In this document: positions 1 through 5,958 of the stretch, one piece after another
How the letters are laid out: each line of letters begins with the position of its first letter
Numbering within the stretch: position 1 is the stretch's first letter
Source of the DNA: JAJPHT01 sp035526585
Lineage (GTDB): Archaea; Thermoplasmatota; SW-10-69-26; JACQPN01; JAJPHT01
Length of the DNA: 13,350 nt
Direction: 5' to 3'
Assembly: GCA_035526585.1 (NCBI GenBank)
Contig: DATLCC010000052.1
Location: forward strand, 1-13,350
The notes under the pieces: generated by a model
Databases searched by the model: none
The model's input: only the letters and a program-made list of their open reading frames with translations
Told to the model about the DNA's origin: nothing
Position numbers and translations under genes: made by a program

Positions 1-1
1 C

Positions 2-547
2 GACTTCTCGAAGATGCACATCAAGATGAAGTTCAAGGTGCAGGCCGTGCGCGGCAACGAGTGCGCGACGAAGTTCGCGGGCCACGAGCTCACGAGCGAC
101 TACATCCGCCGCCTCACGCGCCGCAAGCACAGCAAGATCGACAGCGTCATCGACGTCGTCACGAAGGACGGCTTCAAGATGCGCGTCAAGCCGATGGCCG
201 TCACCGACCGCCGCGCGCAGAGCAGCCAGGAAGGAGAGATCCGCAAGCTCACCGTCGAGGTCATCAACGGCGCCGCGCAGGAGAACGACCACGCGGCGTT
301 CATCAAGGCCGTCGTGAACGGCGACCTCTCGCAGATCATCTACGACCGCGCCCGCAAGATCTACCCCTTGAAGCGCGTCGAGATGCGCAAGAGCGAGGTC
401 ACGAGCGAGCCCGAGGCCTACTTCACGCAGGTCGACCTCTTCGCGGCCCCGACGCCCGAGCCCGCCGCGGAAGCCGCGCCCGCCGAAGCCGCCCCCGCTG
501 ACGACGCGGCGCCCGCGGCCGAGCCGAGCGAAGAAGAGCAGCTGTAA
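2..547 (+). CDS. rps3ae: Small ribosomal subunit protein S3Ae (eS1), 5'-truncated
   Basis: This is a structural protein of the archaeal 30S subunit, in the family shared with eukaryotic eS1/S3A. The frame is open from base 2 (D-F-S-K before the first internal Met at 14), and family proteins carry a similar D-F-S-K-M-H-I-K segment internally, so the true start lies upstream of the window. Family features include the basic stretch GHELTSDYIRRLTRRKHSK, then a K-D-G-F-K-M-R-V-K segment, and the block ending near YPLKRVEMRKSEV. The last roughly 37 residues are an Ala/Pro/Glu-rich acidic tail (A-P-T-P-E-P repeats ending E-E-E-Q-L), which looks like a disordered extension of the conserved core. The stop is TAA at 545-547. 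A large hairpin-forming repeat begins 12 bases after it. Identification is very secure; only the 5' end is missing. Confidence 0.95.
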   Translation, partial: DFSKMHIKMKFKVQAVRGNECATKFAGHELTSDYIRRLTRRKHSKIDSVIDVVTKDGFKMRVKPMAVTDRRAQSSQEGEIRKLTVEVINGAAQENDHAAFIKAVVNGDLSQIIYDRARKIYPLKRVEMRKSEVTSEPEAYFTQVDLFAAPTPEPAAEAAPAEAAPADDAAPAAEPSEEEQL

Positions 548-558
548 GCAATTGCTAT

Positions 559-642
559 CGCCAAGGACGCCAAGTCGGCCAAGGGCGCCAAGCGCGCAAC
601 GTTGGTCGCCTGGCGCCCTTGGCCTCCTTGGCGCCCTTTGCG
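559..642. repeat. Long imperfect inverted repeat built from an iterated CCAAGG-type word
   Basis: Bases 559-589 and 612-642 are complementary at 27 of 31 positions, with one more A-T pair at 590/611 and a loop of about 20 bases. The left arm holds three spaced copies of (G)CCAAGG or CCAAG, and the right arm holds their complement (CTTGG). It starts 12 bases after the rps3ae stop and ends 8 bases before the next ATG. It could be a 3'-end or terminator structure for rps3ae, or an intergenic repeat. It leaves no room for a normal TATA element outside itself for the next gene. No T run follows. Confidence 0.85.
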
Positions 643-649
643 AGTTCCC

Positions 650-1420
650 ATGGATCTCATCACGCCCTGGAAGATCGCGCAGGTCCTCGCGGTCGCCGTC
701 ATCGGCGTGTACACGTATCGGAAGGACATGCTGAACGCCGCCGGCGCGTTCAGCGCGTTCCTCATGGGAGCCCTGATCGTCCTTTTCACGAACATCCTCT
801 GGCTGTTCCTCCTCTTCGCCCTCCTGGGCATGGGCTCCGCCGCGACGCGCTTCCGCTTCAAGGAGAAGGAAGAGGCGAAGGTGAGCGAGAAGCAGGGAGG
901 GCGCCGGTCCACGAGGAACGTCATCGCGAACGGCCTCGCGCCCGCGATCCTCGCCGTGTCCGCGCCGCTTGTGGCCGCGAACTGGGGCACCGACGTCGCT
1001 GCGGTCGCCTACGTGAGCGCGATCGCCGTCGCGGCCGCCGACACGTTCGCGTCCGAGTTCGGCTCGCTCGCAAAGGACGTCTACCTGATCACGACGTTCC
1101 GCAAGGTGCCCGCGGGCGTCGACGGCGGCGTGAGCCTCCCCGGCACGATCGCGGCGCTCGCTGGCGGCATCGTGATGTCGCTCCTGGGAGCGCTTCTTCT
1201 CGGCGTCCTCACCGGAGTGCTGCAGCTCCCGCTCCAGATGCACATCACCTGGTGGACGCTCGCCGTGCCGGCTGCGATGGGATTCCTCGGCTGCCAGGTC
1301 GATAGCATCCTCGGCGCGACGCTCGAAGGCGAGGGGCTGTTCACCAAGGAAGAGACGAACCTCGTGTCGATCGCGGTGGGCGGCGTGCTGGGGTTCGTGC
1401 TCGCATTCTTCCTGGTCTAG
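650..1420 (+). CDS. DUF92 family (TIGR00297-type) integral membrane protein
   Basis: This is a 256-residue polytopic membrane protein of the DUF92 family. Plant members include VTE6, which phosphorylates phytyl phosphate, so a prenyl-phosphate kinase or related lipid role is possible but unproven for archaeal members. I count about seven or eight hydrophobic segments, near residues 7-22, 30-62, 96-112, 117-130, 165-192, 203-216 and 240-256. Conserved family blocks are visible: RRSTRNVIANG (85-95), ADTFASEFG (130-138), RKVPAGVDGGVSLPGT (151-166) and CQVDSILGATLE (215-226). I chose the ATG at 650. The open frame extends to 602, but those 16 residues (Trp/Pro/Arg-rich) are a read-through of the hairpin arm. 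There is no Shine-Dalgarno before 650. The gene may be leaderless or co-transcribed from rps3ae. Family call is strong; function is uncertain. Confidence 0.9.
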   Translation: MDLITPWKIAQVLAVAVIGVYTYRKDMLNAAGAFSAFLMGALIVLFTNILWLFLLFALLGMGSAATRFRFKEKEEAKVSEKQGGRRSTRNVIANGLAPAILAVSAPLVAANWGTDVAAVAYVSAIAVAAADTFASEFGSLAKDVYLITTFRKVPAGVDGGVSLPGTIAALAGGIVMSLLGALLLGVLTGVLQLPLQMHITWWTLAVPAAMGFLGCQVDSILGATLEGEGLFTKEETNLVSIAVGGVLGFVLAFFLV

Positions 1421-1443
1421 CGCGAGAGCGCCCCCTTCCGCGA

Positions 1444-1520
1444 CCTCCCAGGCCCGCGACCGCGCGCCCCGGGCGCGCGCCGGGTCGAGGGAGGCCGGGG
1501 CGCGGGCGCGTGCCTTTTTT
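1444..1520 (+). terminator. GC-rich hairpin followed by a T6 run (terminator-like; T run may instead be a promoter element)
   Basis: A perfect 8-bp stem (1461-1468 with 1472-1479, three-base loop) lies inside a second 6-bp pairing (CCTCCC 1444-1449 with GGGAGG 1489-1494). T6 follows at 1515-1520, but 20-odd bases beyond the stem, further than in a classical intrinsic terminator. The same T run is centred about 27 bases before the ATG at 1544, where an archaeal TATA box for a leaderless transcript belongs. The segment sits between the DUF92 stop and the next gene and may serve both purposes. Confidence 0.5.
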
Positions 1521-1543
1521 CGCGAGACCCCCCTTGAGAGACG

Positions 1544-1996
1544 ATGGACCCGGAGCGCATCCTGCAGCACCTGCGCAGCTTGGAGGGCGTCGAGATCCTT
1601 TCGACCGAGGACACGCACTACATCTTCTACGACCCGGAGCATGATACACCCCACGACAAGCGTCATCCGATCGTGACCATCGTCACGAGCGACGCGCACG
1701 ACCAGGCGTCCGCGCTCCACCGGCCCGGCGTCTATCGCCTGAACATGGGCGTGGGGCGGCAACGCTACCGCGCGCTCTTCGGGCCCGAACCCTCGTGGGG
1801 AAAGGATGGTGGCCCGGTGGACACGGGGCACGACTTCACGCTCCTGGACACCCTCCTGCCCCACCCGATCTACGCGCCGCTCTCGTGGATCTGCATCCTT
1901 TCCCCGAGCGAGGCGTCCTGGGATCGGGTGAAGGGGCTCATCGCGGAAGCTCATGCAGAGGGGAAGCGCACGTACGTGCGGCACCGCCGGGGCTAG
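1544..1996 (+). CDS. DUF6194-like protein
   Basis: This is a 150-residue soluble protein resembling the DUF6194 family, known mostly from actinobacteria and without assigned function. The supporting pattern is a small N-terminal helix (I-L-Q-H-L-R-S-L), then T-H-Y-I-F-Y-D-P-E-H-D (24-34), an I-V-T-I-V-T strand (43-48), HRPGVYRLNMGV (59-70), RALFG (76-80), and the long block D-T-L-L-P-H-P-I-Y-A-P (102-112) leading into S-W-I-C-I-L-S-P-S-E-A-S-W. No signal peptide or membrane segment is present and the length fits a complete single-domain protein. The ATG at 1544 is the first in frame and has a T-rich element about 27 bases upstream. Its presence in an archaeal context suggests horizontal acquisition, which is inference. 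The stop TAG at 1994-1996 overlaps the first bases of the next inverted repeat. The assignment rests on remembered family motifs. Confidence 0.75.
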   Translation: MDPERILQHLRSLEGVEILSTEDTHYIFYDPEHDTPHDKRHPIVTIVTSDAHDQASALHRPGVYRLNMGVGRQRYRALFGPEPSWGKDGGPVDTGHDFTLLDTLLPHPIYAPLSWICILSPSEASWDRVKGLIAEAHAEGKRTYVRHRRG

Positions 1997-2089
1997 CTTC
2001 GCTTCTCGCGACGAACGCGACGACGCGACATGCGCGACGGCTTTTGTCGCGTCCGTCGCGTCGTCGCGTCGGGTGCGCCAAGCGAAGCT
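1995..2089. repeat. 44-base imperfect inverted repeat with GCGACGAC-type iterations
   Basis: Bases 1995-2038 and 2046-2089 are complementary at 35 of 44 positions around a 7-base loop (GGCTTTT). The outer ten and a central ten to fifteen positions pair without interruption. The left arm contains several GCGAC words and the right arm their complement GTCGC. The arm begins on the last two bases of the TAG stop of the upstream gene, and the repeat ends 23 bases before the gpmI ATG. A stem this long would dominate any transcript through the gap; it may be a 3'-end structure or an intergenic repeat. Confidence 0.85.
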
Positions 2090-2112
2090 GACCGCGGCGA
2101 GGCGAAGCGCTC

Positions 2113-3657
2113 ATGCGGCGCAGCGGGCTTCGCTTCGACGTGCCCGAGAAAGCCCTCCTCATCATCCTCGACGGCTTCGGCCTTCGCGACGAGGAGCAGG
2201 GGAACGCGATCAAGGCCGCGCACACGCCCACGCTCTCGAAGTTCGCCGCGCACCTCTCGCGCACACACCTCGAGACCTCCGGCCTCGCCGTCGGCCTTCC
2301 CGAGGGGCAGATGGGGAACAGCGAGGTCGGGCACATGAACATCGGCGCCGGCCGCGTCATCTACCAGATGCTCACGCGCATCGACCTCTCGATCCAGAAC
2401 GGCGAGCTCTTCCGGAACGCCGCGCTTCTCGAGGCCGCCCGCAAAGCGAAGGAGAGCGGCGGCAACCTGCATCTTCTCGGGCTCGTCTCGGATGGCGGCG
2501 TGCACTCGTCGCAGGAGCACCTCCATGCGCTGCTGCGCCTCGCGAAGGAGCAGGGGCTCGCGGGCGATCGCGTCGTGGTGCATGCGTTCACGGACGGCCG
2601 CGACACGTCGCCCACCGGCGGCGCGGGGTATCTCGCCGCGCTCGAGGCCGAGATGGAGCGCGTCGGCGTGGGCGCGATCGCGACCGTCGCCGGCCGCTAC
2701 CACGCGATGGACCGCGACCAGCGCTGGGAGCGCACGAAGAAGGCGTACGACGCGATCGTGAAAGGGAAAGGCCTTGACGCGCGCACGGTCGCGGAGTACG
2801 TCGCGCAGTCGTACAAGGCGGGTGTCACGGACGAGTTCCTCGAGCCCGCGGTCATCCGGCCCGACCTCCACATGCGCGAGGGCGACGCCGCCATCTACTT
2901 CAACTTCCGCCCGGACCGCGCGCGCCAGATGACGCGCGCGCTCGGGGAGAAGGGGTTTAAGGCTTTTGATATCTCTGGCCGGCCCGCCATCCACCTCGCG
3001 ACGATGACGCGCTACGAGGACACGTTCCCGTTCCCGTTCGCCTTCGCGGACGAGCGCCCGCGCGAGACGATGGGCGAGATCGTGAGCCGCGCCGGGCTCA
3101 CGCAGGCGCGCGTCGCGGAGACGGAGAAGTACGCGCATGTGACGTACTTCCTGAACGGCGGGCAGGAGGAGCCGTTCCCGCGCGAGGAGCGCCGCATGGT
3201 CCAGAGCCCGAAGCACGTCGCCACGTACGACCACGCGCCGCAGATGAGCGCGCACGGCGTCGCGGAGGCCGTCGTGGACGCGCTGCGCACGGGCGTCGAT
3301 CTCATCGTGGTGAACTTCGCGAACTGCGACATGGTCGCGCACACGGGCAGCTTCGTCGCGACGGTGAAGGCCGTCGAGACGGTGGACGCGTGCGTCGGCG
3401 CGCTCCTCGGGACCGCCCGAGAGGAAGGCTATCACGTCTTCATCACGGCCGACCACGGCAATGCGGAGGAGATGACGAACCCCGACGGCTCGCCGCAGAC
3501 GGCGCACACCACGCTGCCTGTGCCGCTCTACTACGTCGGCCCGCACGGCGCTCGCAAGCTCCGGCCCGGGATCCTTGCGGACGTCGCGCCGACGCTCCTG
3601 GACGCGATGGGGCTCCCGAAGCCTGCCGCCATGAGCGGGAAGAGCCTGTTCTCATGA
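2113..3657 (+). CDS. gpmI: 2,3-bisphosphoglycerate-independent phosphoglycerate mutase
   Basis: This cytoplasmic enzyme interconverts 3- and 2-phosphoglycerate in glycolysis/gluconeogenesis using two Mn ions and a phosphoserine intermediate. The 514-residue length matches full bacterial-type GpmI. Visible active-site blocks are ILDGFG with metal ligand D20, GNSEVGHMNIGAGR with catalytic S70, FTDGRDT (159-165), GRYHAMDRDQRW (194-205), FRPDRARQ (265-272), NCDMVAHTG with D406 and H410, TADHGN with D447 and H448, and H465 in T-A-H-T-T. The phosphatase-type metal core therefore appears intact and is split by the inserted transferase domain (about residues 75-310), as usual. Many archaea instead use the divergent ApgM; this one is the bacterial form, which also occurs in some euryarchaea. 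The ATG at 2113 leaves a 14-residue lead before the first strand. The 3' end overlaps the next gene by ATGA. Confidence 0.97.
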   Translation: MRRSGLRFDVPEKALLIILDGFGLRDEEQGNAIKAAHTPTLSKFAAHLSRTHLETSGLAVGLPEGQMGNSEVGHMNIGAGRVIYQMLTRIDLSIQNGELFRNAALLEAARKAKESGGNLHLLGLVSDGGVHSSQEHLHALLRLAKEQGLAGDRVVVHAFTDGRDTSPTGGAGYLAALEAEMERVGVGAIATVAGRYHAMDRDQRWERTKKAYDAIVKGKGLDARTVAEYVAQSYKAGVTDEFLEPAVIRPDLHMREGDAAIYFNFRPDRARQMTRALGEKGFKAFDISGRPAIHLATMTRYEDTFPFPFAFADERPRETMGEIVSRAGLTQARVAETEKYAHVTYFLNGGQEEPFPREERRMVQSPKHVATYDHAPQMSAHGVAEAVVDALRTGVDLIVVNFANCDMVAHTGSFVATVKAVETVDACVGALLGTAREEGYHVFITADHGNAEEMTNPDGSPQTAHTTLPVPLYYVGPHGARKLRPGILADVAPTLLDAMGLPKPAAMSGKSLFS

Positions 3658-4064
3658 AGCCGATCCTGCTCCTCATCGCGATCCTCCTATCGGGCTGTGC
3701 GACCGGCCCGTCCGTCCGCCACTCCTGCGGCCCCTCGGTCGACGCCGAGGGCGCTCCGGTCGCGCGCGTCCACGTGTACTTCCTGAACGACGGCGACCTC
3801 GATCGGCGCCTCTGCGTCATGCTCAACGACGCGGGGCCGTTCGACGCGGTCGTGCATCGCGCGAACGTCGTCCCGAACGTCGGCGAGATCGCGAACGTCA
3901 CCATCGCCGGCGACGCGCTCCGCGTGGTCGCGTGGATCGCGGGCGCGCCACCGCACTACGAGGCGACGGGCACGCTCGACGGGGAGCGGTGGGTCGTGCT
4001 CGCGACGCAACGCGACGGGACGCTGCGCGTCGACGTGTTCGATCATCAGGTCGGATTCGCTTGA
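3654..4064 (+). CDS. Small predicted lipoprotein, unknown function
   Basis: This is a 136-residue protein with a classical lipoprotein signal: M-K-P, a hydrophobic stretch to residue 12, then L-S-G-C with the predicted lipidated cysteine at 15. The mature part is a compact, probably beta-rich domain with alternating hydrophobic segments (V-A-R-V-H-V-Y-F-L-N-D-G, A-N-V-T-I-A-G-D-A-L-R-V-V-A-W-I) and two further cysteines (near 25 and 58) that could pair. The start ATG (3654-3656) overlaps the gpmI TGA in an ATGA arrangement, so the two genes are probably translated from one transcript by termination-reinitiation. Nothing in the domain points to a link with glycolysis. I do not recognise the family; a carboxypeptidase-regulatory-like or transthyretin-like fold is only a guess from the strand pattern. 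Gene reality is well supported by the signal and the overlap. Confidence 0.8.
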   Translation: MKPILLLIAILLSGCATGPSVRHSCGPSVDAEGAPVARVHVYFLNDGDLDRRLCVMLNDAGPFDAVVHRANVVPNVGEIANVTIAGDALRVVAWIAGAPPHYEATGTLDGERWVVLATQRDGTLRVDVFDHQVGFA

Positions 4065-4100
4065 TGGCGGGCGAGGGCGCGGAAGCGGGCGCCGGGCGGG

Positions 4101-4184
4101 CCGCGGGAGCGGGACTCGGGCAGCGCTGCCCGCCCCCGCGCCCCGAGGACCGTTCCACGCCCGAGTCCGCGCCCGCGCCCGCGG
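4101..4184. repeat. GC-rich inverted repeats between lipoprotein and zinc-ribbon genes
   Basis: The arm at 4101-4120 (CCGCGGGAGCGGGACTCGGG) matches the complement of 4160-4184 with one roughly five-base bulge. Nested inside is a perfect 16-base palindrome at 4117-4132 (CGGGCAGCGCTGCCCG). The two foldings share bases 4117-4120 and so partly compete. The 178-base gap between the flanking genes otherwise holds no convincing gene: an ATG overlapping the upstream TGA (4064) opens a frame, but its product is Gly/Ala/Pro/Arg-rich. Possible 3'-end structure of the gpmI-lipoprotein transcript. Confidence 0.6.
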
Positions 4185-4242
4185 CGTATGACGGCTGCGC
4201 GCACAACACATTCATGCTTCCCCTGCGCAGGTCAAGCGACCC

Positions 4243-4653
4243 ATGTCCCTCTTCGAGCGGAAGGCGGAGCCGGAGGTCGTCCTGGAGTGCCCGCACGACG
4301 GGAAGGCGATGGCGAAGGTCGTGGTCGAGACCGTGGTCATCGACCGCTGCGAGACGTGCGGCGGCACGTGGTTCGACGCGAAGGAGCTGCGCCGCGTCGC
4401 GCACGACCGCGAGCTCGAGGCGCTTGCCACGCGCATCCCCATCGGCAAGGCTCACGCGAGCTCCTTCGCCTGCCCGCGTTGCGGCGGCTCCTGCATCGAA
4501 GGCCACGTCGACGAGGTCCAGGTGGACACGTGCGTCGCCTGCCATGGCGTGTGGCTCGACCGCGGGGAGCTCCTCGAGGCGCAGCGGCAGCTCAAGGCCG
4601 ACAGGCTGGTCCGGGCATCGCCTGGGCTGCGCACGTTCCTGGGACGCGTCTGA
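4243..4653 (+). CDS. Tandem zinc-ribbon protein (zf-TFIIB type)
   Basis: This 136-residue soluble protein carries two zinc-ribbon units of the zf-TFIIB (PF13453-like) kind. Unit 1 has C16-P-H-D-G and I-D-R-C36-x2-C39-G-G-T-W-F-D-A-K-E-L; an Asp in place of the second cysteine of the first knuckle is common in this family. Unit 2 is a full four-cysteine ribbon: C77-P-R-C80-G-G and D-T-C97-x2-C100-H-G-V-W-L-D-R-G-E-L. A short basic tail follows. The family is widespread, usually single-ribbon and functionally uncharacterised; nucleic-acid or protein binding is plausible. The ATG at 4243 gives M-S-L-F-E-R-K, a reasonable start. A weak AT-richer patch (ACAACACATTCATG, about 4203-4216) lies near -35 and is the only promoter candidate. 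It faces a minus-strand gene across a large inverted repeat. Confidence 0.88.
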   Translation: MSLFERKAEPEVVLECPHDGKAMAKVVVETVVIDRCETCGGTWFDAKELRRVAHDRELEALATRIPIGKAHASSFACPRCGGSCIEGHVDEVQVDTCVACHGVWLDRGELLEAQRQLKADRLVRASPGLRTFLGRV

Positions 4654-4671
4654 GGGCCGGCTAGGATCCTT

Positions 4672-4793
4672 GCGCTCCACGACATGACCGAGGGACCTTA
4701 GGGACCCGAGGGACCCGGGACTTGCTCGACCATCGACGAACGCTTCCTGGGGTCCCGCTCGTCCCTCGGGTGTCTCGGGTCATCTCGTGGCGC
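4672..4793. terminator. Large imperfect inverted repeat between convergent genes (GAGGGACC iterations)
   Basis: Three blocks of the left arm (4672-4721) pair in order with the right arm (4752-4793): 4677-4689 with 4778-4790 (12 of 13), 4704-4714 with 4761-4771 (11 of 11), and CGGGAC/GTCCCG near the 30-base loop. A bulge in the left arm contains extra copies of the word. The left arm has three tandem GGGACC words about 10 bases apart. It lies between the zinc-ribbon gene ending at 4653 and the minus-strand gene ending at 4832, the expected place for a bidirectional transcript end. No long T run is present on either strand. Confidence 0.7.
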
Positions 4794-4831
4794 CGGGCCA
4801 GGCGCAAACATGTAACCCGATGGTTACGCGT

Positions 4832-5851
4832 TCATCGGTAGCCGTAGAGATAGCGCAGCAGCTTCCCGCCTTCCTCGTTGCAGAGATCCCACATCTTCGC
4901 GGGGATCGCGTACTCGGTGAGGAGGATCGCCTCGATCATGCTGATGTCGTACGACTGATGGTGCGACATCTTGCGGCGCAGCAGGTTGACGTGCTTGCGG
5001 ATGGCGTGCTCGCCGACCTCGACGAGGCGCGCCTCTGTCACCGGGTCGATGTACATCGCCTTCAGCGCCTCGATCTTCTGCGAGGCGAGCGCCGCGCGCA
5101 TCTCGGCGAGGCGCGCCGGTTCCCCGAGGGCCGGCGGCACGGGCGCCTCGGGGACAGGCGAGGGGCCGCCCACGAGGCGCACGGCCGCGCGAGAGAGCAT
5201 GGTGCGCGTCTTGTCGAACCAGCCGTCGCCGTACGCGCGCTCGTAGTCGCGCGGCTCGAAGAGCTTCGCGAACCCCTTGCGCGGCGCCTCGACGTGCTCC
5301 TTCGCGACGGCGCTGGCCAGCACGGGGGGCGCGAGGCGCGCGTGGAGGACGTTGATCTCGCCGGCGTCGACGCGCGGGAACTCGAAGAGCATCTCGGCGA
5401 GCACGTGCCGCCCGGTCATCCCCGGGCGCGGCATGCTGATGAGCAGGCGATCCTTCCCTGCGCCTTCGCCATGGAAGTGGTGGAAGCGCATCCGGCCCTG
5501 CGTGGCCTCCATCCCGGGGATCGCGGCCTCGTGCGCGCGCAGGTCCACCGTCGGCGGCGGCGCCTTCACGGGCTGCCACGTGAGATCGTCCGCCTCGGCG
5601 CGGAAGTAGGTCCCCGTGAGGGCGAGTCGCCCCTCCAGCTCGGCGAGGAGCCCGAGGAGCTCGGCCTCGCCGCGGACGGGCGTCTGCGCCTGGACCATCT
5701 CGCCCGGCTCGCGGCTTCCCATCGGGAACTCGGTCGTGACGAGGATGCCGGCGGGTCCCTCGAGGGCGAACTGCGCGTGCACCTCGTGCGTGCGCTGCTC
5801 GTCGAGATAGACCCAATGCCGGGGCTGCGTCCTGGTCGCGACCGCCGCCAT
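4832..5851 (-). CDS. Unrecognised 339-residue protein
   Basis: I do not recognise this family. The protein appears soluble, with no signal peptide or membrane helix. An N-terminal region of mixed strands and helices (about 10-180) contains Q-F-A-L-E-G-P-A-G-I-L-V-T-T, a helix L-L-G-L-L-A-E-L-E-G-R-L, and a His-rich R-M-R-F-H-H-F-H-G-E-G turn (120-130). A second helical part (about 185-228) includes F-A-K-L-F-E-P-R-D-Y-E-R. A Pro-rich linker spans 229-243. The C-terminal helical domain (about 244-339) includes R-R-K-M-S-H-H-Q-S-Y-D-I-S and ends in aromatic L-L-R-Y-L-Y-G-Y-R. The ATG at 5851 is supported by a TATA-like CTTATTTAAG (minus strand) about 35 bases upstream. It diverges from the RND-type gene, with the two start codons 107 bases apart, so co-regulation is possible. 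The coding assignment is secure from length, start, promoter spacing and convincing protein composition; function is unknown. Confidence 0.82.
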   Translation of the reverse strand: MAAVATRTQPRHWVYLDEQRTHEVHAQFALEGPAGILVTTEFPMGSREPGEMVQAQTPVRGEAELLGLLAELEGRLALTGTYFRAEADDLTWQPVKAPPPTVDLRAHEAAIPGMEATQGRMRFHHFHGEGAGKDRLLISMPRPGMTGRHVLAEMLFEFPRVDAGEINVLHARLAPPVLASAVAKEHVEAPRKGFAKLFEPRDYERAYGDGWFDKTRTMLSRAAVRLVGGPSPVPEAPVPPALGEPARLAEMRAALASQKIEALKAMYIDPVTEARLVEVGEHAIRKHVNLLRRKMSHHQSYDISMIEAILLTEYAIPAKMWDLCNEEGGKLLRYLYGYR

Positions 5852-5880
5852 AGAATGGCCTCGCTCTCTGTCGGCCGGGG

Positions 5881-5890
5881 CTTAAATAAG
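5881..5890 (-). promoter_or_regulatory. TATA-like element for the 339-residue gene
   Basis: On the minus strand this reads CTTATTTAAG, the most AT-rich decamer in an otherwise GC-rich gap. Its centre is about 35 bases before the ATG at 5851, giving a predicted leader of roughly ten bases by the usual archaeal TATA-to-start spacing. Confidence 0.6.
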
Positions 5891-5917
5891 TAGGCGGTGG
5901 GCAACGTCGGTCCCTCC

Positions 5918-5926
5918 CCTTTTAAG
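5918..5926 (+). promoter_or_regulatory. TATA-like element for the RND-type gene
   Basis: The plus-strand sequence CCTTTTAAG is centred about 37 bases before the ATG at 5959. Together with the element at 5881-5890 it forms a back-to-back divergent promoter pair and supports 5959 as the start of the membrane protein rather than the out-of-frame ATG at 5934. Confidence 0.55.
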
Positions 5927-5958
5927 AGGCCCCATGCCCCATCCCGCCCTCGGGCTTC

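Noticed and set aside
1993..3546. 517-codon minus-strand frame opposite gpmI
   Set aside because: It is an Arg/Val/Ala/His-rich shadow; the plus frame has all GpmI catalytic motifs.
4064..4240. ATG overlapping the lipoprotein TGA that opens a frame toward the zinc-ribbon gene
   Set aside because: The product is Gly/Ala/Arg/Pro-rich, crosses inverted repeats and continues out of frame through the zinc-ribbon gene; it is not protein-like.
4654..4831. Possible tRNA or small structured RNA in the convergent gap
   Set aside because: No cloverleaf elements (no T-loop GTTCRA or D-arm pattern); the pairing is fully explained by the long inverted repeat.
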